Positions 23,679 to 35,424 of a stretch of 64,000 nt of DNA are shown here, piece after piece. This DNA comes from Pachyseris speciosa. Lineage: Eukaryota > Cnidaria > Anthozoa > Scleractinia > Pachyseridae. Below the pieces are notes generated by a model that saw only the letters and a program-made list of their open reading frames with translations, was not told the origin of the DNA and did not search any database. The number at the start of each line of letters is the position of its first letter. Position 1 is the first letter of the stretch. Both the position numbers and the translations under genes were made by a program. The stretch is from NCBI GenBank assembly GCA_016490735.1, contig JAEMWC010000141.1, forward strand, positions 217,001-281,000, written 5' to 3'.

Positions 23679-25773
23679 AACAAGAGGCTACAATTAGCCT
23701 AAACTCGGGCTTGCAAAAAACAGTATTGTATCCCTAACTGGAAGTCTGTCTTTCTTACATCGGACGCATTGTGTTTAGCTTGTGTTGGAGTCTATTTCTT
23801 TAGACCCCTATCAACATATATTCCTCTAAAATACAGCTCAACCATTGAGAACAATAATTATAACACTTGTAAAAAATATTTCTAAAAGAACAAGAAAAAG
23901 AGAAACAGCAAAAATAAAGCCCGTGATATATACCACTAAAAGACATCGAACCCGGTTTAGCTGCGTCACAGGCAGGAACAATGACCTTTAGGCCACAGAG
24001 GTTTATCATTATGCAAGGTGATAAAAATAGTGTATTGATTCAAAAAAAAAAACTAAGCACACTTGTTTTCGCTTCGATGGATAATTGTTTGAGAAAGGAA
24101 ACGCTTATCGAACGATGTTGGATTTTTTCGCATAAATGTGAATGGAGTCTCGGTGAAATGTGAGTAGAAAATTAATTAGCAGAGTGAAACTGTTTACAAA
24201 TACGTCAATCCAGGGTCATTTGAAACACAAGAAAGGAACGTTTCTGGACAGTTTCAAGGGACGCTAGTACATTTGTAAAAACTAATCGCTTATCATTCAA
24301 AAATTAAAGTCCAGAAATTGAGATATTGTGGGAAAATAGTAAATTAACTACCTGTCAAAGTCTCAGGGGAGTGTGATATCCCGTACTTGAGTTATTCAAC
24401 AAAATGTACATCTCAATGGAGCGGATACGGGGAACACGGCAGTCCATCTGGAGTTAAATTTTGGTCATGTTACAGTCAAGTCAGGTCAAGCGTACCCCCC
24501 TAGATTACATTAATGAGTTGATTATTTGAACATTGAACCCGTTAGTCGTTTCGAATAATGCAATCATTTTTTTAAATATTCGAATCAAACTTCGATTGCT
24601 GATTGGAGTAAGCGAACAAAAGATGCTCCTTATATGGGAAATCGAAGCGTCCAACATGGCGTCCAACGGTGAGTGGAAGTGATAGGTGAAAAACGGTATT
24701 GTAAATGTTATTATCGAGCAGTTTTTTTGCTCTCTACACCCCATAGAGCTTGTAGAAGTCTTATTCGTGATAAAAGGATTTCAGGCGAAGTTCTAGCAAG
24801 TCTTCTCGTCAATATTTTTGGTTGTTTACAACGCTGTACGCTATCAGCTGTGTTAAATTTCGCTCCGTACAAATTTATTATTTTTAGGATTCCTCGGAAA
24901 GAACAATGCTGTTGGATTTTAAAGGGCTAAAAAAGGTGTGCTCTATTAAAAGAGATGACAGAATTAAAGTCTCGTTGGTCGAACGCGTTTTTCAAACATC
25001 TACGGACAGAGTCCAATCAGCAATTGAAGTTTGATTCGAATATTTAAAAAATGATTGCATTATTCGAAACGACTAACGGGTTCAATGTTCAAATAATCAA
25101 GTCATTAATGTACTCTAGGGGGGTACGCTTGACCTGACTTGACTGTAAAAGCTTTCTTCTCGCTGTTGAACTTGCAAACATTCGTATAGACACTTCTCTT
25201 AACATATTAGTTGTTCAGACTTCAAAGACACAAGGTGAATCGACGTTTTCCGATACGTGACAACAAGTATCATTCTTGCTGTTGATATGAGATTTATACT
25301 TCCGAATCACTCGGCCATGAAAGGTCAAACTCCCTTTGTCTGTAGTCTCTAATTTTTGGCGCTCCCCTCGCGTCGCGTCTCCTCGCAACTTCGCGCGCGC
25401 ACGTGTCTTTCGCCCGCCCCACAATCCATCACCAAAATTAGAGACTACTCGCAGTCTACTGAAGCAGACACGAGGAAACACGGCAGTCCATCTGGAGTTA
25501 AGTTTACTCATGTTAAAAGCTTTCTTCTCGCCGTTGAACTTGCAATCATTCGCATAGACACTTCTCTTAACATATTGTTTGTTCAGACTTCAAAAGACAC
25601 AAGGTGAATCGAAATTTTCCGATACGTGACAACAGGCATCACTCTGTTAAAAATAGTTAGCGCTTGCGCAGAAACGCCGGAAGTGCACTTTGTGGATGAT
25701 ACTCGACGAAAAAGAAGAACCGTCGGTAATCTTAGACCCGGGCGACGCGCGAGACGCGCGCAGCCCGAGTAAC
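23679..25773 (-). repeat. Dispersed 1.4-kb repeat, copy B, with nested MITE
   Basis: Reverse-complement counterpart of 3186-4617, including the tRNA-like SINE head (about 23940-24005) and the GC-rich end. It is lengthened by a 673-bp insertion at 24473-25145. Comparison with copy A gives the pre-insertion sequence exactly. Confidence 0.82.
24473..25145. mobile_element. Tc1/mariner-like MITE with TIRs of about 135 bp
   Basis: The termini begin CAGTCAAGTCAGGTCAAGCG on both sides and the pairing extends about 135 bp inwards. It interrupts a site that reads 'gttaaaag' in copy A and duplicates TA (24471-24472 and 25146-25147). TA duplication and CAGT termini are typical of Tc1/mariner. The interior ORFs show no transposase domain. 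Confidence 0.88.
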
Positions 25774-26160
25774 AAGTGTGCAAAATTTCGGTTCCTTCTG
25801 CAGTACCAGAGCCCAGATGACGTAAAACGAAGAAAACAAAAGATAGAAAATAATACAACTCAATTTATCACAATAGCCCCAAAGCAAAAGAAATACAATG
25901 CGCTCCGGTACATAAAGAAAGAACCGAAATTTCACTCTAGTAGCAGATATACCAACTGTCCTGAGGTATTCAGGAGTTTCTCGGATAATAAGCGAATCTC
26001 TAGGACCCGTAGCATTTCAATTCAAAGCTGACTGAAAATCCAAGAGATACCGGTTTGTGGCCGCATTTTCGTCCATATTTCACCCAATCTGCTTCAAATG
26101 TTTACACAATCCAAGGGAAATACAGTCCACCCTTCCGTTAGTGGACACCCTCGAGACCGA

Positions 26161-26423
26161 AAACGTAAAGCTTGTGGGATGTGGCTGGAGTGACAAGGAT
26201 ACTTCACAAATTAATGTGATCAAGTAAGCTGAAGCCACTGAAAAGGCACTAAGGACACAAGGTAGCGGGCATTACCCCTTAAATCTACCAAAGCAAAGAT
26301 TGAGCCCAAGCATTAGCAGCCATGGACAGCTGTTTTTAAGGGTAATGCCCGCTACCTTGTGGCCTTAGTGCCTTTTGAGTGGCTTCAGCTTACTTGATCA
26401 CATTAATTTGTGAAGTATCCTTG
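26161..26423. mobile_element. Rearranged retrozyme fragment
   Basis: Positions 26161-26335 are an inverted 170-bp piece of the 254-bp unit, and 26336-26423 are a direct piece of the same unit, so the two form a partial palindrome. The inverted piece begins at the ACAGCTGT stem III, and the CUGAUGA/stem II half of the hammerhead is absent, so self-cleavage is not expected. A perfect 14-bp direct repeat, ACCCTCGAGACCGA, flanks it (26147-26160 and 26424-26437). The head-to-head partial copies resemble the usual geometry of Penelope-like insertions. Confidence 0.85.
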
Positions 26424-26429
26424 ACCCTC

Positions 26430-26575
26430 GAGACCGAGTATGGTAGGTGTCTTCTTATGAAACGTGTCCGAGTATAGGTGTCCTCTTGCGAGAGGTATCC
26501 GAGTATAGGTGCCTTCTTACGAATAAAGGTGATCGAGTATAGGTGTCCTCTTACGAGAGGTGTCCGCTGACAGTG
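26430..26575. repeat. Minisatellite of about 32 bp, four units
   Basis: Units built on 'gagtataggtgtcctcttac' and 'gagaggtgtcc' are repeated with small differences. The first unit overlaps the right 14-bp flank of the retrozyme fragment. Confidence 0.75.
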
Positions 26576-26988
26576 ACAGGAGGTTGAAACACTTGAGGCA
26601 CCGCGGGAGGGTGGAGTGTGTCAGTCATTCCTTCTGTTACAATTTGTAAGTGTACTTTGCAGGAACAATAAGAATAGCGGATCGTTTAGTAACTGTGATA
26701 GTCGGTCGTCTCGGTCCATAAACACGCAAAAAAAGAACTTGGCCAATATCCCGCCATCTTGACCTCACACTTGGCCAATAACCCATATGTACTTCCATAC
26801 ACTAATAAACAGAAAAGAACAAACAAACAAAGTACCATATATTTATAACATTCTTCAATGGAGCCCTAAAAAAACTATAAATCAGTTTTAAAAGATCCTC
26901 TCCATACAGACGAGACGTCAGTGTTTGCTTCAAGCTTGTTGAAGGATTAACCCAAGCAACAGGTTTAGCCCGTCATCCCTTAGCTTAA

Positions 26989-27314
26989 AGCCGCGGCTAC
27001 ACGAGCGATTTTTCCCTCGCGCCGGTGATGCGATTTTTTCCATTTTGTCGCGTCGCCAGCGCGCGATGAAAATCGCAAGTGTAGCCACCCTTGAACTGGC
27101 AGCGCAACAAGTAAAAAAATTGCAAGAAAAAAAATCGCGAGAAATTGAATGAGTTCAATTTTTCGCGATTCATTTTCTGCGATTTTTTGAGCTGTCGCAT
27201 CACCGGTACGAGGACGGCTACACGGGTGATTTTCACCGCGCGCCAACGACGAGACAATTTTCCAAAAAATCGCATCATCATCGCAAGCAAGAAATCGCTC
27301 GTGTAGCCGCGGCT
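26989..27314. mobile_element. Harbinger-like MITE
   Basis: The TIRs read AGCCGCGGCTACACGAGCGA and are followed by further internal inverted similarity with many 'aaaatcgc' motifs. It is flanked by TAA (26986-26988 and 27315-27317), a PIF/Harbinger-type 3-bp duplication. The minus-strand ORFs across it are read-through of the inverted repeats. Confidence 0.75.
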
Positions 27315-27759
27315 TAACAACTGATTGTTTTCCGTCTTAGTCAATGGCTAACCCTTGAACTCTGATGTCAGATTTACACAGCCGTATGTCTTTTTCTTGT
27401 TCCTTAATCGACCAGTTATGTTACTAACGGATATCCCGGCATTTTCGTTTGCTAAAAACATCACAAAAACCAGAAACAAACAGTCCACTAAAACACCAGC
27501 ACCCGAACTTAAATCTACCGCTTTTCTACCTTACATCAGTGGGTTACCAGAGACTCTTGGCAGCTGCAGCTGCCCACAGCAGCAAGGTATGTGGACTGTT
27601 CTGTCGATCCAGCAAAACAAGCAGCGGTGATATATCGAAGACATAATTAAACAGAACATCACCACCCAAAAAGACAGCTTTTGGCCGCAAAACGAAATAT
27701 TCTTTAGTCTCGAAATAACGCCAAGCGGGTTGCCAACTTGTTGCGAAATCGTGTTCGGT

Positions 27760-27890
27760 GGCCAAGTATATGCAAACAAGGTTTTTTCCTGATAAAGATG
27801 AGGCTTGCCACCTTTTTATATTCACATGTTCTTCAAAAGTCAGATAATTGTCTATGATCATTCCAAGTAGCTCAACCTTGTTGTTTACCG
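27760..27890 (-). pseudogene. Fragment of a non-LTR reverse transcriptase C-terminus
   Basis: The minus-strand reading NNKVELLGMIIDNYLTFEEHV resembles the conserved stretch after the reverse-transcriptase catalytic domain of CR1/jockey-like LINEs (LGV-ID--L-F--H). The downstream residues are not recognised. Confidence 0.5.
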
Positions 27891-28091
27891 TTTAGGGATG
27901 CACTCACTACCAGCTACTAAAGACATATCTGTATGAGGATTTGTCGAGAAACCATCGGTTTACACCTCTCTGGATTTAGTATAAATTTACTAGCGTTCTA
28001 TCATGAATGCCGTTCTCTGATTGGCTAGCTACTCGCTATCTATTCTGTGATAGATAGTGAGTAGCGATTGTCAATAAGATGGCGGTCTAGC

Positions 28092-28317
28092 CTTAGTTTT
28101 CCAAATTTACCTATGGCAATTACGAAAACTAAGACTAATAAAGAAGAACTAAGAACTAAGACAAATAAAGAAAAGTAAATGGGTCTTAGCTAAGACTCAA
28201 GTGGAACTTTGCCAAGAAAGTGGAAATGACATTTTTTTGCATCTAGTTTTATTTTTTTTCAATCGTTGGTGGGGGTCGTCTTCGGAATTACCATAGGCAA
28301 ATTAGGAAAACTAAGAA
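28092..28317. mobile_element. Inverted-repeat element, probable MITE
   Basis: 'cttagttttccaaatttacc' with 'tatggcaatta' at the left is mirrored by 'taccataggcaaattagg' and 'aaaactaag' at the right. Direct repeats of 'aaataaagaaaagtaaatgg' occur inside and just beyond. Confidence 0.5.
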
Positions 28318-28453
28318 CCCACTGGAAACGTTACAAATAAAGAAAAGTAAATGGATCTTAGTTTTCGGGGTCTTAGGTTTCCTAGCAACCCTCGCTGCCT
28401 CATTTTCAGACTATGAGGAGCAATCCCATACCCAGCAAGCTTTGCATGGAATA

Positions 28454-28474
28454 CGAAAATTTGGTTTATCAACG

Positions 28475-28505
<31 letters not shown>

Positions 28506-28594
28506 GGATTCGATTAGCTGACGTTTCGAGCGTTAGCCCTTCGTCGGAGCGACGTCGAAGGGGCTAACGCTCGAAACGTCAGCTAATCGAATCC

Positions 28595-28625
<31 letters not shown>

Positions 28626-28657
28626 CGTTGATAAACCAAATTTTCGTGTTTCACCTC

Positions 28658-28703
<46 letters not shown>

Positions 28704-28707
28704 TTCA
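28454..28707. mobile_element. Palindromic Penelope-like terminal repeat
   Basis: An inverted pair of the same 3' sequence that ends the Penelope-like copy at 14062 ('gtttatcaacggagttgata', 'ccgtacagggattcgattag'). It is flanked by the 13-bp direct repeat TTTGCATGGAATA (28441-28453 and 28708-28720). The arms meet near 28550. Hammerhead-like motifs are present but carry U4-to-C (CCGACGA) or are cut at the arm junction. Confidence 0.82.
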
Positions 28708-28959
28708 TTTGCATGGAATAGATCGTGAGGTGAATTTTTGATAGCTTTGTTGACATCCATGACCACAGACCCATCACATGCTTGTCGTCCGAAGCCTTTT
28801 TCTCAAAGGTGATTGAGTGGACAATTTAAGAGATCCAATGCCTAGATTTCTGAAGTCCACACCGATTTAAAAGTACTCTAAGGACAATTATGTTTCCTTT
28901 CCGAAAAAAATATCGTCCTTTTTTTTATCCAAACGTTTACTCTGGCTACTCAAACCAGG

Positions 28960-29098
28960 AAGTCCAGTCCGATCTGTCCATACAAAACTGGCTGAGTGAC
29001 CGCCCGCCATTCGTCCTCGCCTAGTCTGTGATATTTGTTTTACGGTTGTTTGTCATCAGTTTTCGGTGGAAAAAGTGCCAAGATTTCCTCTGTTGAAG
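28960..29098 (+). promoter_or_regulatory. Candidate promoter and first exon of zinc-finger unit 2
   Basis: The block is similar to 49530-49666, including 'caaaactggctgagt', 'ccgcc', 'attcgtc' and 'atttcctctgttgaag'. Both end in an identical exon/intron junction, TGTTGAAG|GTAAG, here with the intron starting at 29099. Each copy lies about 9 kb upstream of a related zinc-finger exon (38.53 and 58.14 kb). I infer duplicated 5' untranslated first exons, which needs transcript evidence. Confidence 0.5.
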
Positions 29099-29384
29099 GT
29101 AAGATACATTTTCAATGTAGTTTTAAAGATAATTATGTCAAATAGGGGACAGATAGATTGGATTTGTCCAGGGGAACGAGCCAAAACTTTTGTAGTTCGT
29201 ACCGCCATTTTATCATTCGATCCGAGCTGAAATAAAGTTACGTTGCTTTACTTTTTCATCCCCTTCATCCGTTCGACTTTACCGTAAGGGATGTTTTCGC
29301 CTGAGAGGTCACAATAAGTTTGCGGAAAACTTCTTCGATCTTATCAATGATCAGCAACAGTTACGCGTTCTATGTGTTGTGTTG

Positions 29385-30832
29385 GTATCCGGTCAGATCG
29401 TTCCATGGTCAGATCGTTCCAAGTCAGATCGTTCCACAATATAGTCAGGTCGTTCCACAGTAAAAGTCAGATCGTTCCACGAAAGAAAAATCAGATCTAT
29501 ATTACTGTTTAAATTATGGATAACTTTTTTATACGTTCGGATCGACGCATGTTCATTTCATTCATTGAACAAGTCTATATGGATTTCACTGCTAATGCAT
29601 TTACGTTAAACTATTTAGACTAAAGCACGCTCCTTTTTTTTGACCGCACTGTGTGAACTTATGTTAATTCGTGGTGAGAATGTAGTCATTGTGCATCAAT
29701 AAAATACTCATCCAAGGATGCTACGTCCATGTTTGTTTGTATTTGTAAATAAATACGGTTAACTTTAAATACAACTTAAATACGGTTTCCTTTAAATACA
29801 AATTGACTAGCAACCTCGTAACGTACCGGTAATTGTTTAATTTTTTTATTAGACTCAATCAAGACCCGCCTTTTTTAATAAAAAAGCGCAATGTACGAAC
29901 TTTTGTTAATTCGAGGTGAGATCCATGAATTCTACGTCCATGTTTGTTTACAAACGGCCACAATCACCCTGCAGAAGTTGGCGCAGCGTTAGCAGCCACC
30001 ATCACCGCGAAAGTTAAAGCAAAGGCAGTTGTCGATGTATTCAGACCAGCGTCCGCGATCGTAGAAGAGGTACTCTTAGAAGATTTAGATGACGCCCCAT
30101 GTCCGTGCTTACCGAGGCCCGAGTACATTGCAAGAGTAGCCAACCGACACCGCCAGAAGCTGAGACCTAAAGACCCAACTGATCTTAATTTCCAACTGGA
30201 TGAGGATCACATTCCTGACGGGTTCCTGCGCGGAGATGTAACAGTTCGCGACCGGAGACATCTTATGTTCGCCACCCAGCAGCAATTAGAGCACCTTGCA
30301 CGGGTGAAGTCCTGGTATGTTGACAGCACCTTTAAGCTCTGCAGACATCCTTTCACCCAACTGTTATCAGTTAATGCCTTCGTCAGGCATGAGACTGGGT
30401 ACCAGACTGGGAGGGGTGTTTTAGCTTTGTTTGAGCATCGTGCACTCAACTTGGGACTGGGTTCTATTCAATTCAAAATGGTGGTTAACCAAAATGGCGG
30501 TCTTTGGATAAAGTTAAAATTGATAAATTCATCGTGATCAACTGAATTAACATTTAACAAATACACTTGAAAGTTTAAATAAGGTGCAGTTCACGGAGAA
30601 AAAGACATTCAAGAAGTTTGAAGAGTCAGGAAAGGTCTCACACTAATTCATATCGGTAAACATGGTTAACTCGTTTTGTTTACTTACTTACACAGGACGT
30701 TTTTCTTTAGGGAGAAGGTTTCCTTACTATTTATAAGTGGAACGATCTGACTATATCGTGGAACGACCTGACTATATTGTGGAACGATCTGACTTGGAAC
30801 GATCTGACCGTGGAATGATCTGACCGTAAACC
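29385..30832 (+). mobile_element. MULE-like element with iterated terminal motifs
   Basis: Both ends carry about 90 bp of inverted repeat made of five spaced copies of GTCAGATCGTTCCA (29391-29480 and 30736-30827 inverted). A 9-bp direct repeat, GTTGTGTTG, lies at 29376-29384 and 30833-30841, the size expected for Mutator-like elements. The interior contains a truncated transposase (29944-30537) and an internal duplication around 'ctacgtccatgtttgttt' (29720 and 29932). It is probably a deletion derivative. Confidence 0.82.
29944..30537 (+). pseudogene. MULE transposase N-terminal fragment
   Basis: The ORF opens with GHNHPAE, resembling the final Cys/His part of a FLYWCH or WRKY-GCM-type zinc-binding domain. 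It continues through a helical linker to LARVKSWYVDSTFKLCRHPFTQLLSVNAF, which matches the VD-TFK start of MULE-family DDE catalytic cores (the first catalytic Asp). It then ends, so the second Asp and the Glu are missing. There is no ATG at the front and a stop lies shortly upstream, so the zinc-binding start is missing too. It lies inside the element at 29385-30832. It would not be active. Confidence 0.7.
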
Positions 30833-30841
30833 GTTGTGTTG

Positions 30842-32679
30842 CTCGTAAGACTAGCGTTTTCACGCTTTTTCTATGCGTTTAAGCAGGCCTATAAAAGCAC
30901 GTTTTAACACTGTTTAAATGCGTCGTCGTTTAAAACGCAAAAAACACCGTTTTGCAAATGAGGTCACAAATTGAGCGGGAATTCGATTTTCCCGATCACT
31001 TGGTGTTTCGCCGTCTCTATTGACCGTGGCTGCGTGAAATTTATGGAGTGAGACAGAGTTGATCGACACGCAAACGCACTGAGTCAACATTCATAGGAAA
31101 ATAATAAGCCTTGAAAAAAGATAATAAAAGGGTATTCATAATATGTACAAGCTTTGTTTTATAAAATACAGTACATTTTTGTTGAAGAAATGAGTGTTTT
31201 GGCGATGAAATAACACTACTTAAATTTCTGCGGCTGCAAACACACAACTCAAGAAATCGCCAATTGATGTGCGAGAAAAAATGTGTACATTTTAACATAG
31301 CCTTTTGCAAATGTCTTGGTGTCCTTCCACTGTACTGTCGCGAAAACTCTTATGTCCAAAAAGGCAACAAAAAAGCATGTTCATGCTTGCGTGGACAGTG
31401 AAAGTTGAACAGGCAGTCTTAGAATTTGTGTGCTGGTATTTATAATCAAGCATTGTTTATATGGCATGTGTTGAAATGTGATGTCTGAGCAAACGGAAAT
31501 TTACCCATCGGAAATCTGGAGATTTGTCCGATTGATCTCCGATTGCATTGGAATTCAGAAACCCCACATCGGAAATTCTTGAGTTATACTCTTTTCTTAT
31601 CGGAATCGGAAAATGCCGATAGTGACATCAGAGAAGAAATTTCCGATATTAATTTGGAGATGCTCCCTTAATATTGTGAAGTAATAAATGCTGCTCATAT
31701 TGTATCCCAGGGCCTGGGACAGGTTAGCAGATAAGTGCAAGGTAGATTTGTTTCATTTTGGTAATGACAACTTACTATTGAGCAAAACAAATGAATGGTT
31801 ACAGCGTATTTCATCACATGCAATCTATTAACCCTTTCACTCCTACACTGGCCAAAACCGGCCGTGCAGAACCACGTCCCTTGTACCAATTGTGACGTCA
31901 TCAGTTTTAACGCTTGCAGACAATTTTACCATGTGACATGTGCAGGGAAAAGAGATCTTTCAAACCATACCCAAATGAGCATGATTCTGTCAAACAGGCC
32001 AGAGAAAACACAAAAAAAAAAACAAGTGACATTGACCCGAAAATTTGAGTAAGAATCTTGTTCCACTACCCACCTGCACTTCCTACCATCTAATCCTACG
32101 ATCCTAAAAGTTTTTCCCAAATCTTTTCCCACCGAAAGCAAGCCCAGAAAATGCCCAGCAAGAGAGAAAGAAAGTGAGGCAAGAAAAGCAAAAGAAAAGG
32201 GGAGGAGAGGAAGTGAAAGGTAGAAGGTGAGGGGGCGGTGAAACTTTTCAACCCAAAAACTATCTGGAAATTTTTCTTTCTGCGCATGCCCGAACTTTGA
32301 AAGCTCAAATTAAGCATCAGGAACAGAAGGACGGAAGGAGCTCTACCAGGAAACAGAGTTTTAGGCAGTTTTGTTTCTTTTCGGCTAGATTATGACCAGA
32401 AAACAGCTCAACACGCTTTAAAAGGTGTTTTTTAGCAAAATGTTCAGGAGCCAAACGGTTAAGCAAAGTACACAGTGTTCGAGAAAATCCACCTTTGAGC
32501 ATAAAACAACCCAGTTTGCCCAAAAATGCCAAATTAGGTGGGAAACACGACAAAACACGAATTTTAACATTTTGATTAATAAAGAATATAGGCGATTCAA
32601 CACAAGTACTGTGGTCCCATCTGCCCTGTAACATTTTTCACAGTGATCTGCACTTGCAGTTGCACCAAGCAAATGTAAA
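30842..32679. other. Stretch without recognisable genes
   Basis: AT-rich with short ORFs only. At 31828 a TTAA followed by CCCTTTCACTCCTACACTGG and 'ccaaaaccggccg' resembles one end of the piggyBac-like family, but I could not find the other end. A purine-rich run spans 32150-32240. Confidence 0.5.
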
Positions 32680-32773
32680 CAATAATAACAATAATAATAA
32701 TGATGATGATGATGATGATAATAATAATAATAATCATCATCATCATCATCATCAATATTATTATTATTATTAT
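32680..32773. repeat. Compound mirror-like microsatellite
   Basis: (AAT)n, (GAT)n, (AAT)n, (ATC)n and (ATT)n follow one another so that the tract is largely self-complementary and could fold into a hairpin. The Asn/Asp/His-rich ORFs on both strands are artefacts of it. Confidence 0.95.
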
Positions 32774-33587
32774 AAACTAATGTATGAAAGCAGCATGAGC
32801 TCCCCAGATGAGCAGAGGTGTGCCAAATATGTTTAAATGAAAAATCACTGCCCAATTTCCCTCATCTAAAACCCAGTGCCATTCTCTGTACAGTGTGGAT
32901 GTTGTGGTTCAATTTTATTATTGGCTCAATTTTTATTTTCCTTTGTTTGTACTTATCTCATGATGTATTTTTCATGAAGAGAAAGTTGATTGTAAAACAT
33001 GCGGAGTAAAGGAAGACATAAATATGGAAATTATCAGGAGCGGCTTCTTACTGCAGTCAAACCTGTATTGAACAGTCACCCTTTATTAAGCGGCCAGCTG
33101 TAAAACTACTGAAAATTGATCCCCTCATTTACTGCAAATGTGATGTCCGTTAAGCTGTCACCCCTATTAAGTAGTCGCGGCCACCTTTTACAGAGTTGTT
33201 TTCACCTTTAAAAAGAAAACCATAGGAATGTTTATTAAGTAATGGCTAAACTAAGACTCAAAAGCTGTACAAATGAACAAGAGCAATATAAATCTCTTAC
33301 AATGATGAATCAGTTTTGTGTAGGGCTGATCCAATGTTGAATTCGGTCAACCACGGGTTTGACTGTATGCGAAAAAACATCCCATGAGATCTCTTAATGC
33401 AAAGTCATTGAATTAATAAACAGATTGCTTCATCAAAAAAGTACAATGTGTAAGCTCAAATAAATCATTAGTGTAATGTTTAAGTAGTTTTAATTCACTG
33501 TTGCGAAACATACGCTGTTTTAAAGTGTCTTCATTTATCTAGACGTTTTTATCTCTGACTCATGACCCTGTTTCAGGCGTTCAGATA

Positions 33588-33691
33588 GTAAACCACCGAC
33601 TGGTTAGCTCAGTGGTAGAGCACCAGATTAGCGTGCGGGAGGTTGCGGGTTCCAACCCCGCCCGGACCAACACTCAGAGTCTTTAAATAAT

Positions 33692-33723
<32 letters not shown>

Positions 33724-33960
33724 TGCAAATGGTCAGACTTTCTAGTCTTCTTGGATAAGGATGATAAACCATAGGCCCCGTCTCACAACTCTTCATAGAT
33801 GTAGTTTATTCTTTGGGGCGTAAAAGAACCCACACACTGTTCGAAAAGAGTAGGGGACATAGTTCCCGGTGTGGTGGTCTAATCTCTCATCTGATGGTTA
33901 AATGCTCAGAGATATTAGCTGCACTGAAGCTACTCTAAAAATCCGAGGGTAAATAAAGTA
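33588..33960 (+). mobile_element. tRNA-derived SINE
   Basis: The head has a good A box (ggttagctcagtggtagagc) and B box (gcgggttccaaccccgc, a perfect 5-bp T stem). The anticodon and acceptor stems do not pair, so it is not a tRNA gene. The body continues with 'ggataaggatgataaacc', 'cgtaaaagaacccacacact' and 'ttcgaaaagagtagg', which recur in reverse complement at 63780-64000. Such a conserved body is typical of animal SINE superfamilies. I do not assign a named family. Confidence 0.75.
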
Positions 33961-34906
33961 ATGTACATGTATGTATGTAAACAGGGCGAGATAGTACCTC
34001 TAGAGCAAGGCAAAAATAAAGTGCTTTATTTTCGCCTCGCGCCATTTACTATCTGAGTAATTTGATTACTTTTGCCATTTGAAAAGGAAACTGCAAAATG
34101 TTTTTACAAATTTTCTATCAAGCGGATTTTTTATAAACGCGAGAAAAGGCAATTTATGAGTAGCGTAAAATTTCTCTGATAGAATTTTCTTTAATTTTGT
34201 GTGACGTTTCCTCTTTACAAGACAAAAATGTTGAAACAATAAAAAGAGGGGGTCACCGGGCTTGCTTTCTTGCAAAAACCTTCGTGAGTTGAGCAATTTC
34301 CACGTGCATTTTCGCGCATTTCAAAATCTGGATTCTAAAAGATCGATATTTGCTCATGCACTTTGTTGACTGCCGCTAACCATTACGCGTACACGCGCGG
34401 GCACCTACCGTAGCTTTTTTTGCAGTCCACGCGCTGAGTTGATTTCAGTACGGTGGATTTTAATAGTCCACAGTTGTTGTTTTTACTGTTTGGACGAGCG
34501 TTTGGGCTCGCTTAAAAGAATTTCTCCACAACTTGTGGCATGACTAAGCATGTTTATAACACCAAGCGAAAGCATGGAATTGACTAAATTGCTCGCAGAA
34601 CACTTGACAACACATGTCAACTGTATGCAATTCTGACACAAGTGCACTACAAACAACAGGAGGTGGTGAGGCATAGAAATAATAGAATGTTGAGATGTAT
34701 TACCTGTAAGTAAAATTGAAGTGCTATCCGACCTTTGCAGTTTTAGTACAATTACTTTCCGGCTCCTTATGCTCCCAGTTACCGACACGATCGATCCCAG
34801 TGGAGGTGGAAATTATCCCTTTGGAAATTTAATATGCATTATCAATTTCCGGAAACCTGAATTTTCCTATGTAAATTGAATTAACTTAAGTCGATTGAGT
34901 ACATAC
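33961..34906. other. Stretch without recognisable genes
   Basis: Only short ORFs, with no family recognised. Confidence 0.5.
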
Positions 34907-35424
34907 GGCCTCAGATAAACGCGAATTTCTTTTTGAACAGGACAAATGTAGCCTTGCTTGAAGGAAGCCTCGCGCCGCCATATTTGTTTTTGTTTTTCCT
35001 GTTCTTCAAATCTCACGCGTATAAAGTGTGACGCGTGCGCTAGTGGCTAGACTATCCACGCGAGTAAAACCGGTACCAGCCACCTTAATTGCATTTCGTC
35101 TTAAAGACGTGCACTTATTTCTTTGTGCTTTGTATAACTGATAATTACTGTCAGTTCTGTCTTCCGGCCTCAGATAAACGCGAATTTCTTTTTGAACAGG
35201 ACAAACGTAGCCTTGCTCGAAGGAAGCCTCGCGCTGCCATATTTGTTTTTGTTTTTCCTGTTCTTCAAATCTCACGCGTATAAAGTGTGACGCGCGCGCT
35301 AGTGGCTAGACTATCCACATGAGTAAAACCGGTACCAGCCACCTTAATTGCATTTCGTCTTAAAGACGTGCACTTATTTCTTTGTGCTTTGTATAACTGA
35401 TAATTACTGTCAGTTCTGTCTTCT
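34907..35424. repeat. Tandem duplication of 259 bp
   Basis: 34907-35165 and 35166-35424 are nearly identical, with a few base differences. The unit contains the 3' remnant of the LINE endonuclease ORF on the minus strand, which explains why the same tail peptide (YKAQRNKCTSLRRNAIK) is read twice. Confidence 0.9.

Noticed and set aside
23365..23679. Hydrophobic 104-residue ORF as a membrane protein
   Set aside because: AT-rich sequence readily gives Phe/Leu/Ile-rich frames; no homology, no splice sites and no supporting context.
26980..27344. Minus-strand ORFs of 88 and 115 residues
   Set aside because: They read through the inverted repeats of a MITE and are internally repetitive.
32654..32855. 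Asn/Asp/His-rich ORFs on both strands
   Set aside because: They are translations of a compound AAT/GAT/ATC microsatellite.
33594..33668. Functional tRNA gene
   Set aside because: The A box, B box and T stem are good, but the anticodon and acceptor stems do not pair, and a conserved non-tRNA body follows, as in a SINE.
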